Made by a program: the position numbers and the translations under genes | From: Coptis chinensis | Lineage: Eukaryota > Streptophyta > Magnoliopsida > Ranunculales > Ranunculaceae | DNA length: 64,000 nt | Direction of reading: 5' to 3' | NCBI GenBank assembly: GCA_015680905.1 | Contig: CM027377.1 | Location: 60,037,501-60,101,500, forward strand | In this document: positions 31,707 to 46,700 of the stretch, in pieces | Numbering within the stretch: the first letter of the stretch is position 1 | Layout: each line of letters starts with the position of its first letter | Notes under the pieces: model-generated | Database searches by the model: none | The model's input: only the letters and a program-made list of their open reading frames with translations | Told to the model about the DNA's origin: nothing

Positions 31707-34700
31707 ATGGAGCCAGACGTGAGTATAGAAACAGGATGCATGATAAGAATAGCAGTACTCCCAATCGGAGCAATCCCACAATCCAACCTCCGTGACTACG
31801 TGTCACTCTTAATCAAACATAACAAAATAGAGTTATCAGCTATAAGTTCATTTTACACGGAGCATCAAAAATCACCGTTCACTAATCAACCGTGGGGTGA
31901 TCATAATAATAATAATAGTAAAGGTAGTCTTAGATTTAAATTTATGATTGGTGGGTCCCCTTTAAGTCCTTGGGAGGATTTTCAATCTAATCGTAAGATT
32001 TTAGCTGTTATTGGGATCTGTCATTGTCCAGCTTCTCCTGATCTTGATGTTGTTAGTCAACAGTTTGATAAAGCTCGTAAGGGTTATACTTCTGCGCTTG
32101 TTACACGCTGTTTCGCCTTTCGTCCTGCTGAAAATCAGGTTCGTCCTGCTTTTATTCAATTTTCCTTGTAATATATACACATTATGTTGAATTTTGAGAT
32201 TTTAACTTCACTAGTGCCAACAAAATGGAGTTCACCTCCATATTTTACATTAATAAAGAGTTCAATACATCAGGACTTAAACTAGCACATGCTTTGAGCA
32301 AGCCACATAAATTCACATGGGAAGACTAGGTATATCTAAACCAGTATGTCAAATAAGCTAACATCAGAAAAGGCCATTGCTCTATTGAACGATGGCAATA
32401 AGAAGTTTTTTATTTCAAAATGTTGATTGTCTTAGGAATACGGTCTCAACATAATTCCTCACTATTCGTCATTATTGTAGCTGGTACTCATTGTACATAA
32501 GATCCTAGTTTCGTTTGGGGTGGTTGACACGAGTGATGTTGATAGGATGGCTGCAACCATTGGGTATTCTACCGGTTCTTTGCCCTTGCAGTATCTTGGT
32601 CCCTGTTACAATTCTGTTACCATATGGGAACATTGTGGAGCAAAACCTCCGCCGGAAGCTTGAAGGGTGGGTGGTATGGGAGTAGGGGTGTCCACAGGTC
32701 AGTTTGGGCTGATTTTTAGGTGAAACTGACAACCGAATCGAGGTGCTCAGTTTTGAAACATGAGGAACCGAAACCAATCTCACACGTACTACAAACCGAT
32801 CTGAAACCGAACCGAAATATTGGACCGGTTTTTTGTTTTCTTATTCGGTATGAAAAAGATAGTAATAGAGAAAAGTTGATCTAACATATAAAAACATAAT
32901 TTTTACATCAATTCAACAATAAGAACGAATCTTACATAGAAAAAAGAATTTCTTACAACTTATCTATGAATAAAGAAGTAGATCCATCTATTTTACACCC
33001 TTCTCCATGTAAAACCATTTCGATTCGCCTTCAAACCCATCTACTTTGACGTATACTTTAAATTTTCTTCAACTTTGCCATAGTGAATGACAAAATTATT
33101 TTTAACTTAAACAAAATGAGAGATTGGGAGAAGAAGTCATAGTAATGAGAGAAAGTACGTGGAGCGGATAGAAGAGAACTGTTAGTGAGAAGAGGATTGG
33201 TGAATAATTGATTATGGCTAGGTGAGAAACTGAGAATGAAATAGGGCTAGGAGAAAGAATGAGAAGACTGAGGTTAGTTAGGTTATATTTACAAATCAAC
33301 GGACTAAAATAAATCTTGTCATCTAATGGATGCAAATCTAAATCTTTGGTGAACCCAAACATAAAAACAGGTCAGTTCATCTGGTTTTAGTAGTTGAAAA
33401 CCAAATACTGAACTGAACCTGTTGTTTTTAATCCTTTACAACCGAAACGAACTGGAATATATATAAAACCGACCAAACCGGTTCGGTTTGGTTTGTCGTA
33501 TTTATGCACACCACTACATGGCATTACCTTTCGAGAGGGGCGAGAGTGATTCTGGTTAAGAACTCTTTTTTGAGCCTTCCAGTGTATGCCACAGAGCGTG
33601 GTTAAGAGGGTCGGATGGATCATTAGGAATTTTTTGTGGGATGATCAGGAGGGGAACCTTTCCCCACAAGTGTCATCCCTGTTAACTGAAAGGTTGTCTA
33701 TAACTCGAAGGAGAATGCGGTATGGGAAGGATTCATGAGTTTAATTAAGCCTTAATGGGTAGATGGCTTTGGAGATTTGGGGTGGTAAGTGATAGTCTTG
33801 GAGGCATGTGGTCAAATCTAGATTTGGTGAGACAATCTAAGGTGGTATAGTGGGGAGAGTTCAGGCCCTTACGGGTGTGGGGCTTGAAAGAGTATTCAGA
33901 GAGGTCTTGTGGAGTTTCAGAGAGATATGATATGTCACCTAGGTGATAGAGGTTGAATTAGATTTGGGGAGGATATTTGGGTAGCAAAGAGTTTTCTCGA
34001 GACTTTATGGCATCTCAATTTTAAAAAATCTCTCTAGTTGTGATTTCATGCGGTGATCTGGGTGGGATTTGGGGATTCATGTTCACTTGACTGATCGGGA
34101 TATTGCGAGTATTGTCACCCTCATGCTGTTCCTGGAGGTGATTCCTGCAATGAGAACGGATAGGGATTGTTAGCACTGGGCTATAGAAAAGAGTGGGAGA
34201 TTCTCATCCAAATCTTTCTACTTTTACATCTACTGGCCAACACCTGAGGCACCATGCTCTCAGACTTTCCTAACACTTATATTTTGGTCAACAAAGATTC
34301 CTTGTTTCGTACCTCCTTTCATTTGGTGTGCAACCTATAATAAGATTTTTACCATATATACCTCATTTGGTGAAAGAAATTAATCATTAATTTTTGCCTT
34401 TGTGTATGGTTGATGGGGAATTAGTGACTCACTCTCATTCATTATCTTTTTTTTGGGAAATCTAGAGTTATTTTGTGAGCCACTATTAGGTTCTCAGTCA
34501 GTGAAAGATCTTTTGTGTTCTTAGGGTCCATTCACCTAACCTAAAGGATGTTGACTGTGGCGTATCTTACATTATGCTATCATGTGGGCTCTGTGGCTAG
34601 AGAGGCATAGGAGACATTTTGATGGATGCGCCACGACTATGGCACATAATTGTAGCGATAAAGGGATTCGTCTTTCTATGGTCTGAGTTCTATGGTCTAA

Positions 34701-37700
34701 GTTTTGAGAGGAGTGGACGGATACATCGTTCGGGGACTTTATGTTTAGATGGGGTTCCTTGCTCGGCTATGCATGATCACGGCCTTTTGTTTTAGCTTTT
34801 CTCAATTGTAGTTTTTTCTACCATCACTTGTGTTTGTTCATTCCTTTGTTGTACCTGGGTGGGATACCTCATCCTACGTGGTTTGACTTTTTGAATATAT
34901 ACACGTCACATTTTACTGTTAGAAAAAAACTGAAAAAAGAAAAAAGAAAGAAAGATCCTAATTTTGTTTCATACACATGGACAGTTCATAGGTTAAAAAA
35001 TCTGCTTTCACAGCTCTATTGTTACTTCCATTTGAGTACTTAACTGGTTACTTTGTTACCTTGTTATCTGTCACAGCTGGAGGGTGGTGGTAATAAAGCA
35101 AATAATATTATATTATTTCCTCCTGCTGATCAGCAAACTCAGGACTTCCACTTGCTTACTATGATGCAAGATATTGCTGCTTCATTGTTGATGGAATTTG
35201 AGAAATGGGTTCTACGTGCTGAATCAGCTGGAACTATTCTGAAAACGCCGTTGGATTCTCAGACCAGTCTCAGCTCAGAGGAGGTTTATTGTTTAGGTCT
35301 CCTGTTGTTTTTGCAAATGTTACTTTCAAACTCCGGAAATTTGGTGAGTTACTATGTTATGTGCACTGTAATGTGATTATTATTCTTCTTTGGTGGAATT
35401 GCAGGTTATAAAGGCCAAGAAGCGTAGGCTTGGTCGCGCTCAAAAGACCATAGGAGATTATTGCTTGTTAGCAGGCTCTCCTGTCGATGCAAATGCCCAT
35501 TATTCTACAGCATTAGAACTTGCCAGACTAACAGGCGACTACTTTTGGTATGCTGGCGCTCTGGAGGGTAGTGTATGCGCCTTACTGGTGGGTACATTCT
35601 CTGTGCTGTAAATATTAAACGCAAGTTTAAGATTCTACTGGATAAATGTAGGTTCACAACAAACAGCATGCATATGTTAGTGGAATGTATGACGTTAGCG
35701 GGTTGATTTAAACGGCACATATGCTCATACTTGTCTTAATTGGACCGTTGGAACCAGCCTGGCTGGTGCATTTTTGGAATGTTCAAAAAGAAACTATTGT
35801 CACCTGTTTGGGAAACTATCTATGTGGTGATAATTATATGATCTGATTAGGTTGATCTTTGGTTCTGACATTTACTACCTAAACCCATTCAAACCCATTC
35901 AATGGTTAACATCAGGCTGATACTTCAGAATGTTTTTTTTTTATGTACTTCCACAACCATCTGATCTGGGATCTTCCATCGGCATCCCTGAATGGTATCT
36001 CTAATAACTAAGTAGGTCAAGCAGGTTCTCCTGGAGTTACGATCCAGTCTAGACTGCCTTAATATTGATTTCTCTAGCTCATTCCAGAAGACATGATTTC
36101 TTTTGTGCCATGTGACCTAGTGCTGACCCCACAATTCACTGGTTTTGGTAGCACATCTTATCAAGGTGTAAAATTGTCTCTGTATTATGCTAACATTGAC
36201 ACGGATACGTGTGTCGGTATCCAATACGGATACGAAATGTCTACACAGCGAAGTATAGCAAATTGAGGTAAGGCACATACAACATGTGTTAGTGTCGTGT
36301 CTGACATGGACACCTGGGTACGTATTCAACACAGGTTATTTTTAAAATATGGCGTGCCCATCTAACATACGTATTATGGATTTAACGAATTTAGTTTTCA
36401 TTGCAAATGATCTTTCGCTGTGTCAAAGTGCTCAGCATGCCCAAATGACCAAACCATTCAATCTACATAAATGATGAGCTGCTAATCCATCAGTTAGTGA
36501 TGCAGACGTAAATGATGGATTTGGAGTTTGAACTTTAGTGCAAAGTGCAAACCAATTATGATTTGGAAGCCACTTGGCTCACCAACTCTTGTAACACTTG
36601 CAGTCTGTAAACGTAAATCCTTTCAGTATAGCCTTAAACTCCCTGTATCCCTTAATATCCACTGGTTAACTCTTGGAAATTTGTGGTATATATTCTTTAA
36701 TTCAGTCAAAATCCTGTTTAGATTCTTCACTTTCAGTTAATTCACTTAGTAATGAAACTTGATTGCCATATTAGTCATTGAAGTAATTTAACTTACCGAT
36801 TTTAGTCTTCAACTAAAGCTTTTACCAATTCTGTTTTTTTCCTATACGTAATCAGGTAGATAGGATGGGTGAAAAGGATCCAGTTTTGGAGGAGGAGGTG
36901 AAGTATCGTTATAACAATGTCATCCTACATTACAGAAAATCATTTATCCAAGACAATGCTCAAAGGTAACTGTTGAAATATGCTTTTGGAACTTTATCTG
37001 AGCAACTGCAGCCTTTGAAGTATGTCTGGTTTGATTAATTTTTTAAATTCCTTTGCATCTCCCTTTGGTTTTCTTTAACGGTTTCTTGAAATTTGATATT
37101 ATTCTTTTGCAGAGTTTCAACCCTGGGTTTTGAACTTGAAGCTACCTTGAAATTGGCTAGATTTCTTTGCAGGTAAGATTTTCAAAACACGTGTTGGTTG
37201 TTAGTATTTTCCAATTATATTTATTAAGATTGTTGTTTCCATATCTTCTTATTTCTCCTTTTTTTTCAAAGCAGTTGTTTAGCCCTTCTTAACAAGTGGT
37301 TTGGCCATATGTAAATCACAAGATGCATGGTGTTCTGATGTTATCTCGAGTACATAAATATTTTGGTGTAAATCATTGGCGGAAGCAAACAACAATGAAC
37401 ACCAACCAAAATAACAATGACGTGACATGCCTTTAAATATGACACATATTTCCTAATTAAATAGGAAGCCACCTAAGATCTATTCCTAATTATTCAAACC
37501 CAAAACAGAAACTGTTATGTAATTTTTTACTAAGTAAATAAGAATAATTAATTGTCCTAATGAAAAAACCGATGTATGTCGTTTTTGTCATTATATCCAA
37601 TGTCTTGCATCTGATTTTGTAGGTTGTTTGACAGTCATCTGACGTTTTGTCCTCACTTGCTAGTTGTGTTGAGTCTATATTGTTTAAAGTTCCATTGCTT

Positions 37701-40700
37701 CATCTATTAAAAGATGGTTGCATTCTAAAGGCTGGTAACTTTCACAGAAGGGAGCTTGCCAAGGAGGTGGTTGAGTTATTGATGACTGCTGCAGATGGTG
37801 CTAAATCCTTGATTGATGCCAGTGATCGGTTGATATTATATGTTGAAATTGCTCGTTTGTTTGGGAGTCTTGGTTACCAGCGAAAAGCTGCTTTCTTTTC
37901 AAGGCAGGTTGCTCAGTTATATCTTCAACAAGATGACTGCTGGGCTGCTATCAGTGCGATGCAAGTATTGGCAATGACTACAAAGGCTTATCGAGTTCAA
38001 AGCAGAGCAACTAGTTCAAAGTCTCTTTCTTTGTCAAATGTAAGTTCTCAAAAGTCGTAATTTGTATATCTAGTTTCGTAGTTGCGTTAACTAACATCTC
38101 TGTGAAATAATTTTAATAGCTGTATCCTGGTAAACTTTAAGTTCTCCCTGGGGGTGCACACCTAGTACGAATGTCCAGTGGTTTAGTGTGAAGCTTTGCA
38201 ACCCCTATACGCTAGAACTGTACCAGATGTATATCTGTCATTTGTTTTCCTATTTAACAAGAACTACCTTTGGTAAATAGAGTTATTACTAGGAATGGTA
38301 CACCTTATGGTTAGGACTTGGATTTCTAATCTTGCTTCAACTCAAAGGGTGTCTTTGGATGTGAGGCAACACGAAAAGTTAAGTGTCTGAAAACATTACC
38401 ATGAACTTGTCGAAAACGATACTCATACACGTGTCAATGTCACTTAGCTTTTTGTACCCTTTTGTGCAACCTAGGGGGTTGAGAACTCCACGATGTTCAG
38501 ATTTGGAGGAACCATGCTATATACAAATTCTTTTAACCACATGCTAGCTAGGGCACTTACCTCAGCATGTCCTTTTTGCCGGATGAAGGATCAAATCATA
38601 GACAAGCCGTCCACTTGTGGATGATCTCCCCCTTTCTAGTATCTCTAGGGATGAGAGTGCGGACATTGAAAGAGTATTTGATAAGGAAGAGGTTTGGAAG
38701 GCGATTGTCGATCCAGGGAAAGATATATATTGGTTGACGGACGGTTTCAATACTGAACTTTTTTAGTAGTGTAGGGATATTGTGAGAGAATGTGATGGAG
38801 ATCGTTTGAGAGTTTTGGGAGACCTTTTCTGTCCAATGCTTGAATAACACTTTTATTAAGCTTATCCATAAGAGAGAGGGACTGAAGATATAAGCGACCC
38901 TATCATCTTGGTGGGTAGTGCGTATGAGATCATACTTGAGGTGTTGTCAGTGAGATTGAAAGTTGGTAATCTCTAACATCATTGGGGAGAACAAGTGTTT
39001 TTATGAGTGGTTGTCAAATTTTTGATGGGGTGTTAGTCGCCAATTTGACGATTAAGGATAGGCATCTCTAATGGAGGGTTTAAACCGTATAGAGTGTAAA
39101 ATTTACACCCCAAGTATCAAAAAACCATTTCCAATGGAAGTAGTATACCGTAGGTAATAGACTATTAGCTAATAGAGGGGGTGGGGAATTCCCCATCCGG
39201 CTATTAATTGATAAACAAGTATGCGAACCGTGCTACACATCGGTGTTTTTTCAAGTCTTTAAACCTGTCGCTCTAACATCTCTCGGATAGTATGATTTTT
39301 TGAATTCTAGTTCTAATCTAAAAAATAATATAAAAACATTATGAGGGATTGAATATAATTTCAGTGACGTGAAGGAGGTTTTCTAAATTATTTTAAATAA
39401 TATGAAGCTAATTCTAATTTTAGTAAAGTGAGAGAGTTTTTTGTAAATTGTTTAAAAAGGAGGGAGCTGATTAGAATAATTAAGGGAGGTGCTTCTAAAA
39501 TCTTAAAATAGAGAGATTAGAAATACGTTGTTCGGTTGAGAAGTGTGCCTCCTAAAGACCAGGCTATCATATAGTGTAGAGATAGCTCGGGCGACACTCA
39601 ACATGACGTTTCAACAAACTTCATTCCCGCATGTCAGTCAAACACACATGTGGCTTACTAAAAAAAACTGGAGAGAGAATAAAGCAAATAGAGAACTCAT
39701 CTTCTTCCTGTAACTCACTCAAACACACTTGATTTAGAGAACCCAAAGGCAGCAACAACTATGAAAGAGAGATTGAAGAAGAACTAGAAATGGTTTATAT
39801 ACCCGTCAAGCTTTCAAGAAGAAGAAGGTGCTCTTGGGCAAGAATCGGCAAGAAGCCAACTCTTTTTAGTCCATAAATAAGAAATGGGGTAGACTGATTT
39901 TGACAAAACTAAGACTAGAAGTACTTCAAATTCATGAAAAAGGAGCTAATATAATATTGCACAAAGCTAATATCTTTGCAGCTGTTGTTTTTGCTGACAC
40001 CATCCTTTTAAATATCTATCTAAATCTAAACGACCACTTTTTGCAGATCACCTAAGTTGAAACAACCTAATTTTTTCAGAGTAATCAAACCATTCTAACA
40101 CTTACATATGAGGATATATATATTGGGTTCATGCGGTTAGAAAATGGAATTGAAAACCAACTCGGAATAGACCTCTTCTTTTTCGGTTATCATCCACGTT
40201 TGGAAAGTCGTACAGGAGACCAACGTGGATACAATTCCCAAGTCCCAACTCAAAAACCATGTTTACATGAACTGCATCACAAGATATCCTCCAGATCTAC
40301 TGAAAACAAGCAGTGCAACTCCAAGTAGAAGAAGTGATAAGGAACAAAATACCTTGGTGGGGTGTTGAATTATATTGGATTTGGTGGGGCGACATATAAG
40401 ACAACATGTACAACCAATATTAAGTGAGACGCCATTTAGAGTGATGTCCGTTCTGAAAATAAAAACTTGTAAATTTGTTCGCATTGGAGCGGTTCGAATG
40501 TGTAAATGTTCTCACCATCTATTAGTGTGGACTGACGGTTGCAAAATCCTAGTGTCTCCAGTGTGGAACTGATGTGGAGGTGTAAACTTCCACCCCCCAT
40601 TGGAGATGCCCTTAGTGGGACACTTTTTCTAGTGTGCAAAATTGACATGACAATAGCTATGACAACTTTACTTGTGATTTTTTGGACTATGGGATGAGAC

Positions 40701-43700
40701 GTATGGAGTTCATTGGAAAGTGGCGAAAATGTATTAGGATACGTATCTCTTCATCTTCTTTCTCGAGTTTGATTGATGGGTTGCGTGCATGTTTCTTTAG
40801 GATTACTAGAGGTATCAGTCAAGATCTCCACATCCTTTTCTTTCGGTGGTGGAGGTTTTGGGTAGGATAATTAGTAGAGTTAACGGGCTCGGTTTATTGT
40901 GGGTTTCAGGATTGGATAGGAGCAAGTTCTCGTCTCTCATCTGCAATATGTGGATTATGTTGTGGTTTTGTTTGGGAGACCTCTCAGTCTCTAACAACTT
41001 ATCTTTTTTGGTAAATTCTTCGCTGGTTTGAGGCGACCTCAGAGCTTGAGGTTAACACGGAGAAAAGTAAAGTGTTTGGGGTAATTGACATGAGCAATGT
41101 GTTGATAGGATGGCAGGAGTCACTGGATGTGTTTCTAGGTCCTTACGCTCGAGTTATCTTGGGCTTCTGCTTGGCGCCCATTACAGGTCAGTTACCATGT
41201 GGAAACTTGTAGATCAAAACCTCCGTTGGAAGTGAAAATATACTTGAAGGTGAACATAAGTTTCGTAAATATTCTCATTGATTTCTTCGTAAACTCTTAC
41301 AAAGGATAAGATACATATATAGAGGCTTAAAGAAAAGACAAGGCGTTGATTTGTCCAGCTGTATTCTGATAGATCTGGAGGAGATCTAAGAGATACTTTG
41401 GCTGTAACATGAAGATACCTTCATTGCTTCTATGAATTTTTAAGTAGTGAAGTGAACCTAGGTCTTTCATTGAGAATTGTTGGCTTAGTTGCTGAATGAT
41501 TTGATTGCATAACTTAAAAGAGCTTCCGGTAATGTGAATGATATTGACATAGACCAGGATAAAGGCTAGAGAGGTGGAGTCTTTTCATGTGACTAATGAC
41601 ATGTCTGCCTTAGAGGGTCTAAGTGCAAGACAGCTGATAGAGTTTCATACTAAGCTTGAGGGGGTTGCCTCAGCCCATATTTGAGATTTGTTAAGTCTGC
41701 AGAATAATGATCCTTGTGAACAAAGCCAAGGGGTTGTACCATGTAGGTTCATCAGTGTACCATGTAGGAAAGCATTGTTGACGTCCATTTGCTCGATAAC
41801 CCAGTCATACTGTTTGAGGCTTGGCTACGGGACCGGAAGTTTCTGAGTAGTTAATGCCACTGATCATATCCCTTGGCAACTAGGCGTGCTTTGTATTTAC
41901 CAATGCTGCCATTGTCTTTATATTTGATTTTTTTTTTTTATCGGTAAAAATCAATTCATTAATAATAACATAAAGATATAGTGTTACAAGTAATAGGCTA
42001 AGTAGCAAGGAGCTACTCAATGCCCAAGAGGATCCCCCGTGCCCGGTTACAAACCCTTTTATAGTATGAGGGTATTCCAATTGCAAATAAAGTCTTTGAA
42101 ACATGGGTTAGCACATACCCAATCGTGTAACTCCTCTTTGATCCCTTCCACTACTTTGTGGATGTCTTTTTCTAATTGCTCAAATATTCTTGTGTTCCTC
42201 TCCTTCCACAAGTTCCAAACAATAGCTCTAGGGAGGTGATCCGGAATCCATGATGCGTTATTAGAAAATGGTTGTAGTATGAGTTTACTACTTAGTGCTT
42301 TGTTGATGTTAAAAGGTGCCCTCCAAGGTTTAAGGAATGACGAGAAAAAAGAGTCCCAAATATTCTTTGAAGAGGTACAAGTAAGAAGGAGATGATCCAC
42401 ATTCTCCTCACTCACTTTGCAAAGTGGCAAACATTGTGAAGTTCCATACCTCTTTTATTCAAGACATCAATGGTTTTAATTCTCCCCAAGAAAGCAAGCC
42501 AACAAAAGAAAGCCACTTTAAATGGAATCGAAACCGCCCATATCTTTTTGTAAGGAAAGTCACAAATTATCTCTTCATCTTCTAGGTTGTGCAAAGCATA
42601 CCCTTTAGCCAACACATGATAGAATGACCGCACCGAGAACTCTTCTTTGTTATCCCACAACCAATTCCTTCTATCCACGTCGCCAAATTTTTCCCCTACT
42701 TATAAATACAAGCCAAAAATGATTCATATGATTTAAGTTCCCAATCATTTAAATCACCTATTAAAGTCACATTCCACTCAACTCTTCGTTCCCTTCGTTC
42801 CATGTAATCCGACACCAATGCTTTCTTGTTAGTGGCCAACACGAAGATATCACTAAAATTCTCCTTCAATGATACTTCACCTACCTAATTGTCTTCCCAA
42901 AATGAAATAGATTCTCCGGTGCCGGGTGTGTAGGTGATACCCTTGACGAACTTGTCCCATCCATCCATAATGCCCCTCCAAAGAGTATTTCCATAAGAAT
43001 TTGAAGGTTCCTTTACGATCGATTTGGTAGCCCCTCACCATATTTGTCCACCACCACCCCCCGCCACAAATGTTCTTCTTCCTCTCCAAATCTCCGCAAC
43101 CATTTTGCCATCAATGTTTGATTCATGAGTAAGATGTGCTTGCACCCCAAACCTCCCTCATCTTTAGAAAGACAAAGCCGATCCCACTTCACAAGATGAA
43201 TTTTCTTTTCTTCACACACGCTAAACCATATAAAACCCCTAAACAACTTCTCTAGTTTCTTCACAACTCTCAAAGGAATAGGGAACAAAGAGAGAAAGTA
43301 GGTAGGGATATTAGACAAAGTGGACTTGACCAAGGTACATCTCCCGCCTTTAGATAAGCATTTAGACTTCCACCCCGCAAGCCTAGAAGCAACTTTTTCA
43401 ATCACTTTCTGCCAAATAGCTATGGACTTGCTTCTAGCTCCCAGTGGCAATCCTAAATAGGTCGTCGGCAACATCTCAACCTTACATCACAACACATTTG
43501 CAGTTCCCATCAAGTTTTCCACTTCCCCAATGCCAGAAAGGATGGACTTGGACAAGTTGATTTTCAATCCGGAGCATAACTCAAACCAAGCAAGGAGATT
43601 TTTTATGGTAATAGCTTTCTCCATCGTGGCACTAGCAAAGAATATGGTGTCATCCGCAAATTGCAAGTGAGAAATCAAAGTAGCCCCCTCCTTATTAGAA

Positions 43701-46700
43701 GCTTTAAACCCATCAAGGAGACCCTCATCCACCAAAGATGATATCATCCTACTAAGTACCTCGGTGCACATAATAAACAAAAAAAGTGAAAGAGGATCAC
43801 TTTGTCTTAATCCTCTCGAGCTTCGGAAAAAGCCATGTGGAACACGAACACTATTGATAAGTATAGAGAACCGAGCCATAGATATACAAACTCGAATCCA
43901 CCATCTCCATACAATTCCAAATCCCATCTTGTCCATGACAAAATCAAGAAAGTTCCATGAGACGTGGTCAAATGCCTACATAAAGTCCACTTTAAAAATC
44001 ATACCACCTCCCCCCCCCCCATCTTTCTTTTTGAATCCACAATCTCATTTGCTACCAAGCAACAATCAAGTATTTGTCTCTTTTTAACAAAAGCATTTGG
44101 AAAGTTTGAGATGATTCCCCCCATGACCGTCTTTAATCTTGTAGCAAGCACTTCGGTAAGAATCTTGTATGTAGACCCAAGGAGACTAATTGGTCTATAA
44201 TCTTTGAGATCACCGACTCCTTTCTTTGGGATTAGTATGACAAAAGTTGTGTTAATCCGCCAATCAAGGTAGCTTTCATCATGGAATTCCGTCATCATTC
44301 TCATAACATCCTCTTTTACAAAATGGCAACACCTTATGAAGAAGACAATAGGAAGCCCATCCAGACCGGTAGCTTATCAATCGCCTCCTTCACCTCTTCC
44401 TCGAACAAAGGAGCCTCCAATCTCTCTCTCTCCTCACTAGAGATTCTATCAAGGTGTAGTTCTTCCAATCTTGGCCTCCACCTACTAGATTCATGATAGA
44501 GGTTCTTGTATAAGTCCATAACATGGTTAGCAATAACCGTGCTATCCTCTTGAAGAACGTTCTCGATGCAAAGCTTGGACAAATTGTTAGTTCTACCCCA
44601 TGCCTTTGCCATCATGTGAAAGAATGTTGTGTTTCTCTCCCCCACTTTCACCTCCTCTACTCTAGATATTTGCCTCCATGAAGTCTCCTCCAATAAAAGA
44701 AGAGAATCAAGATCCTTTTTAAGTGGTTTCCTCTTCATTCTTTCCTCATTATATAATAACTCATCCTCCTCCTTCCGGTTTAGCGCAGCCACCTCTTCCA
44801 ATTTCGAACATATCTTTGTGTCTACCCTTCCAAAAATTTATTTGTTCCATACCTTAAGTTTTTCTTTAAGACAATTCAATTTCTTCCATAACACAAACCC
44901 CGCTTTACCATTGAAGTTGAAGGATTTCCACCACTCCTCCATCAAGAGAAGAACATTTTCCTCCTTAAACCACATCGTCTCGAATTTCAATGGCCTAGGA
45001 CCTCCGTCCTTTGGTTCACACTCCAAAATAAGTGCAAAGTCTTTATATTTGATTCTAAAAACCCCTTTGGATCCAACTGGTCTTCATGTTTTGTAATGCA
45101 TTGAATTCCTCAATCATTGCTTGTCTCGAATTAGGATATTTAATTGATTCAGATTGGCAAGATGTAATTTGTGGAGAGTAGAGTTGGAGGATGATGTTTA
45201 GTGGCAGTTTGGTTTTGAAATTCCTAATTTGAGTCTTGTAGCCATGGGGTGTGTTTTTGTAGTTGATGTGAGGGGTTTGGTGGTTGCTGATTTTCTCTTA
45301 GTTAGAGAAGGTCTTGTTGGTGGTGCAAGTTGAGAAGATCGAGTAAGCTGAGTGTTGGAGGGAGGAGATAAGTTAGGAACAGACAATATAGAAGGTGAGG
45401 CCATAGGAATATTTGGTGGTGTAGTTGGAACTGTAAAGGATAAGTGAGAAGGAGATATAAGAGAAGATGTAGCATGTGTGCGAGTACTTTATGGTACTGT
45501 CGGTTCTGTAGATTGTAAGGCTGCTGTAGTTTCTGTTGGCGTGGCAGATTGAGTGAGTGGAATTGACTGAGGTTGTTTGGCTGCTGCTGTGATATTTTGT
45601 GAAGTGAAAGGAGGTGCCGATAGGTGCACTTTTGTTAACATTTGGAAAATGCAGATGTGTGAGAGAGGGCGACAACTGACAAAGTGAATGGCGTTTGTAA
45701 AAAGAATAGTTTGAGATTCGGGTGAGAGATTTAAGAAAATTGGGATGTATTTGTATATTGAGATTTGAATGGAAAATGAGATTAATTAAAGGAAACGTGT
45801 CTTGAGAGGTAAATTCTTCAAGTTGGAGGGGTCAAGGCATTTGTATTCCTCATGTTGTGTACAAGAGCCTAGAAATACACGTTTAAGGCTTCTTGGTTGA
45901 AATTTATGATTAGTATAACGTCTGAGCCAAGGAAAGCATGCACATTTATATACTTCAAGAAGTGAGTAGTTGGGGACTTCAATGAACAACTTTTAAGAAA
46001 CAGATTGATATGAGAGAGCTTTTATAGGAACGCTGTTGTTCAGATGCACAGCTGCTAGAAAGATGTCTACCCAATAATGAAGAGGAACATTACTTGTGTG
46101 CAAGTAAAGTTCTACTTAGATCAATAATGTGTTTATGTTTTCACTCGGCGTGCCCATTTTGCTCAGGGGTGTGAGGGCAAGAATGTTTGTGTTGGATGCT
46201 ATTTAGAGATAGAATGTTTATGAGTTAAGAAGTTGAGTAATGCTATAACATTGTCACTTCTTATAGTTCTAAGAGGAAAAATTTTAAATTCTTAAATACA
46301 GTGAAAAAATTAGACTTGTGGAAAGAGGAAAGATCCAGCAGAATCTGGAATAATGATCTACACAGAAAACATAATATTTATGACCCGAAATGGAATTCAC
46401 CGGAGTAGGCCCCCAAAAATTATTGTGAATAAGTTGTAAGGGGGTTGTAGTTTTTGAGGATGAAAGAGTAAAAGAGAATTTAGTACTTCTCCCGTACTGA
46501 GTACTGACAACAAAAAGAAGACAATATTTCCATTCAATGGAAGACCAAAATTAGTTATTACATGTTTCAAAGTGGTAATAATAGAAGGATGGCCTAGTCT
46601 GGAGTGTCATATATATCTGCATATGTCTTGATATTCCTATAAAAACTGAAGGAGTTGGAGATGCTGGATCTTGTTGAATGACTTGAGGGAAGATGACAGT

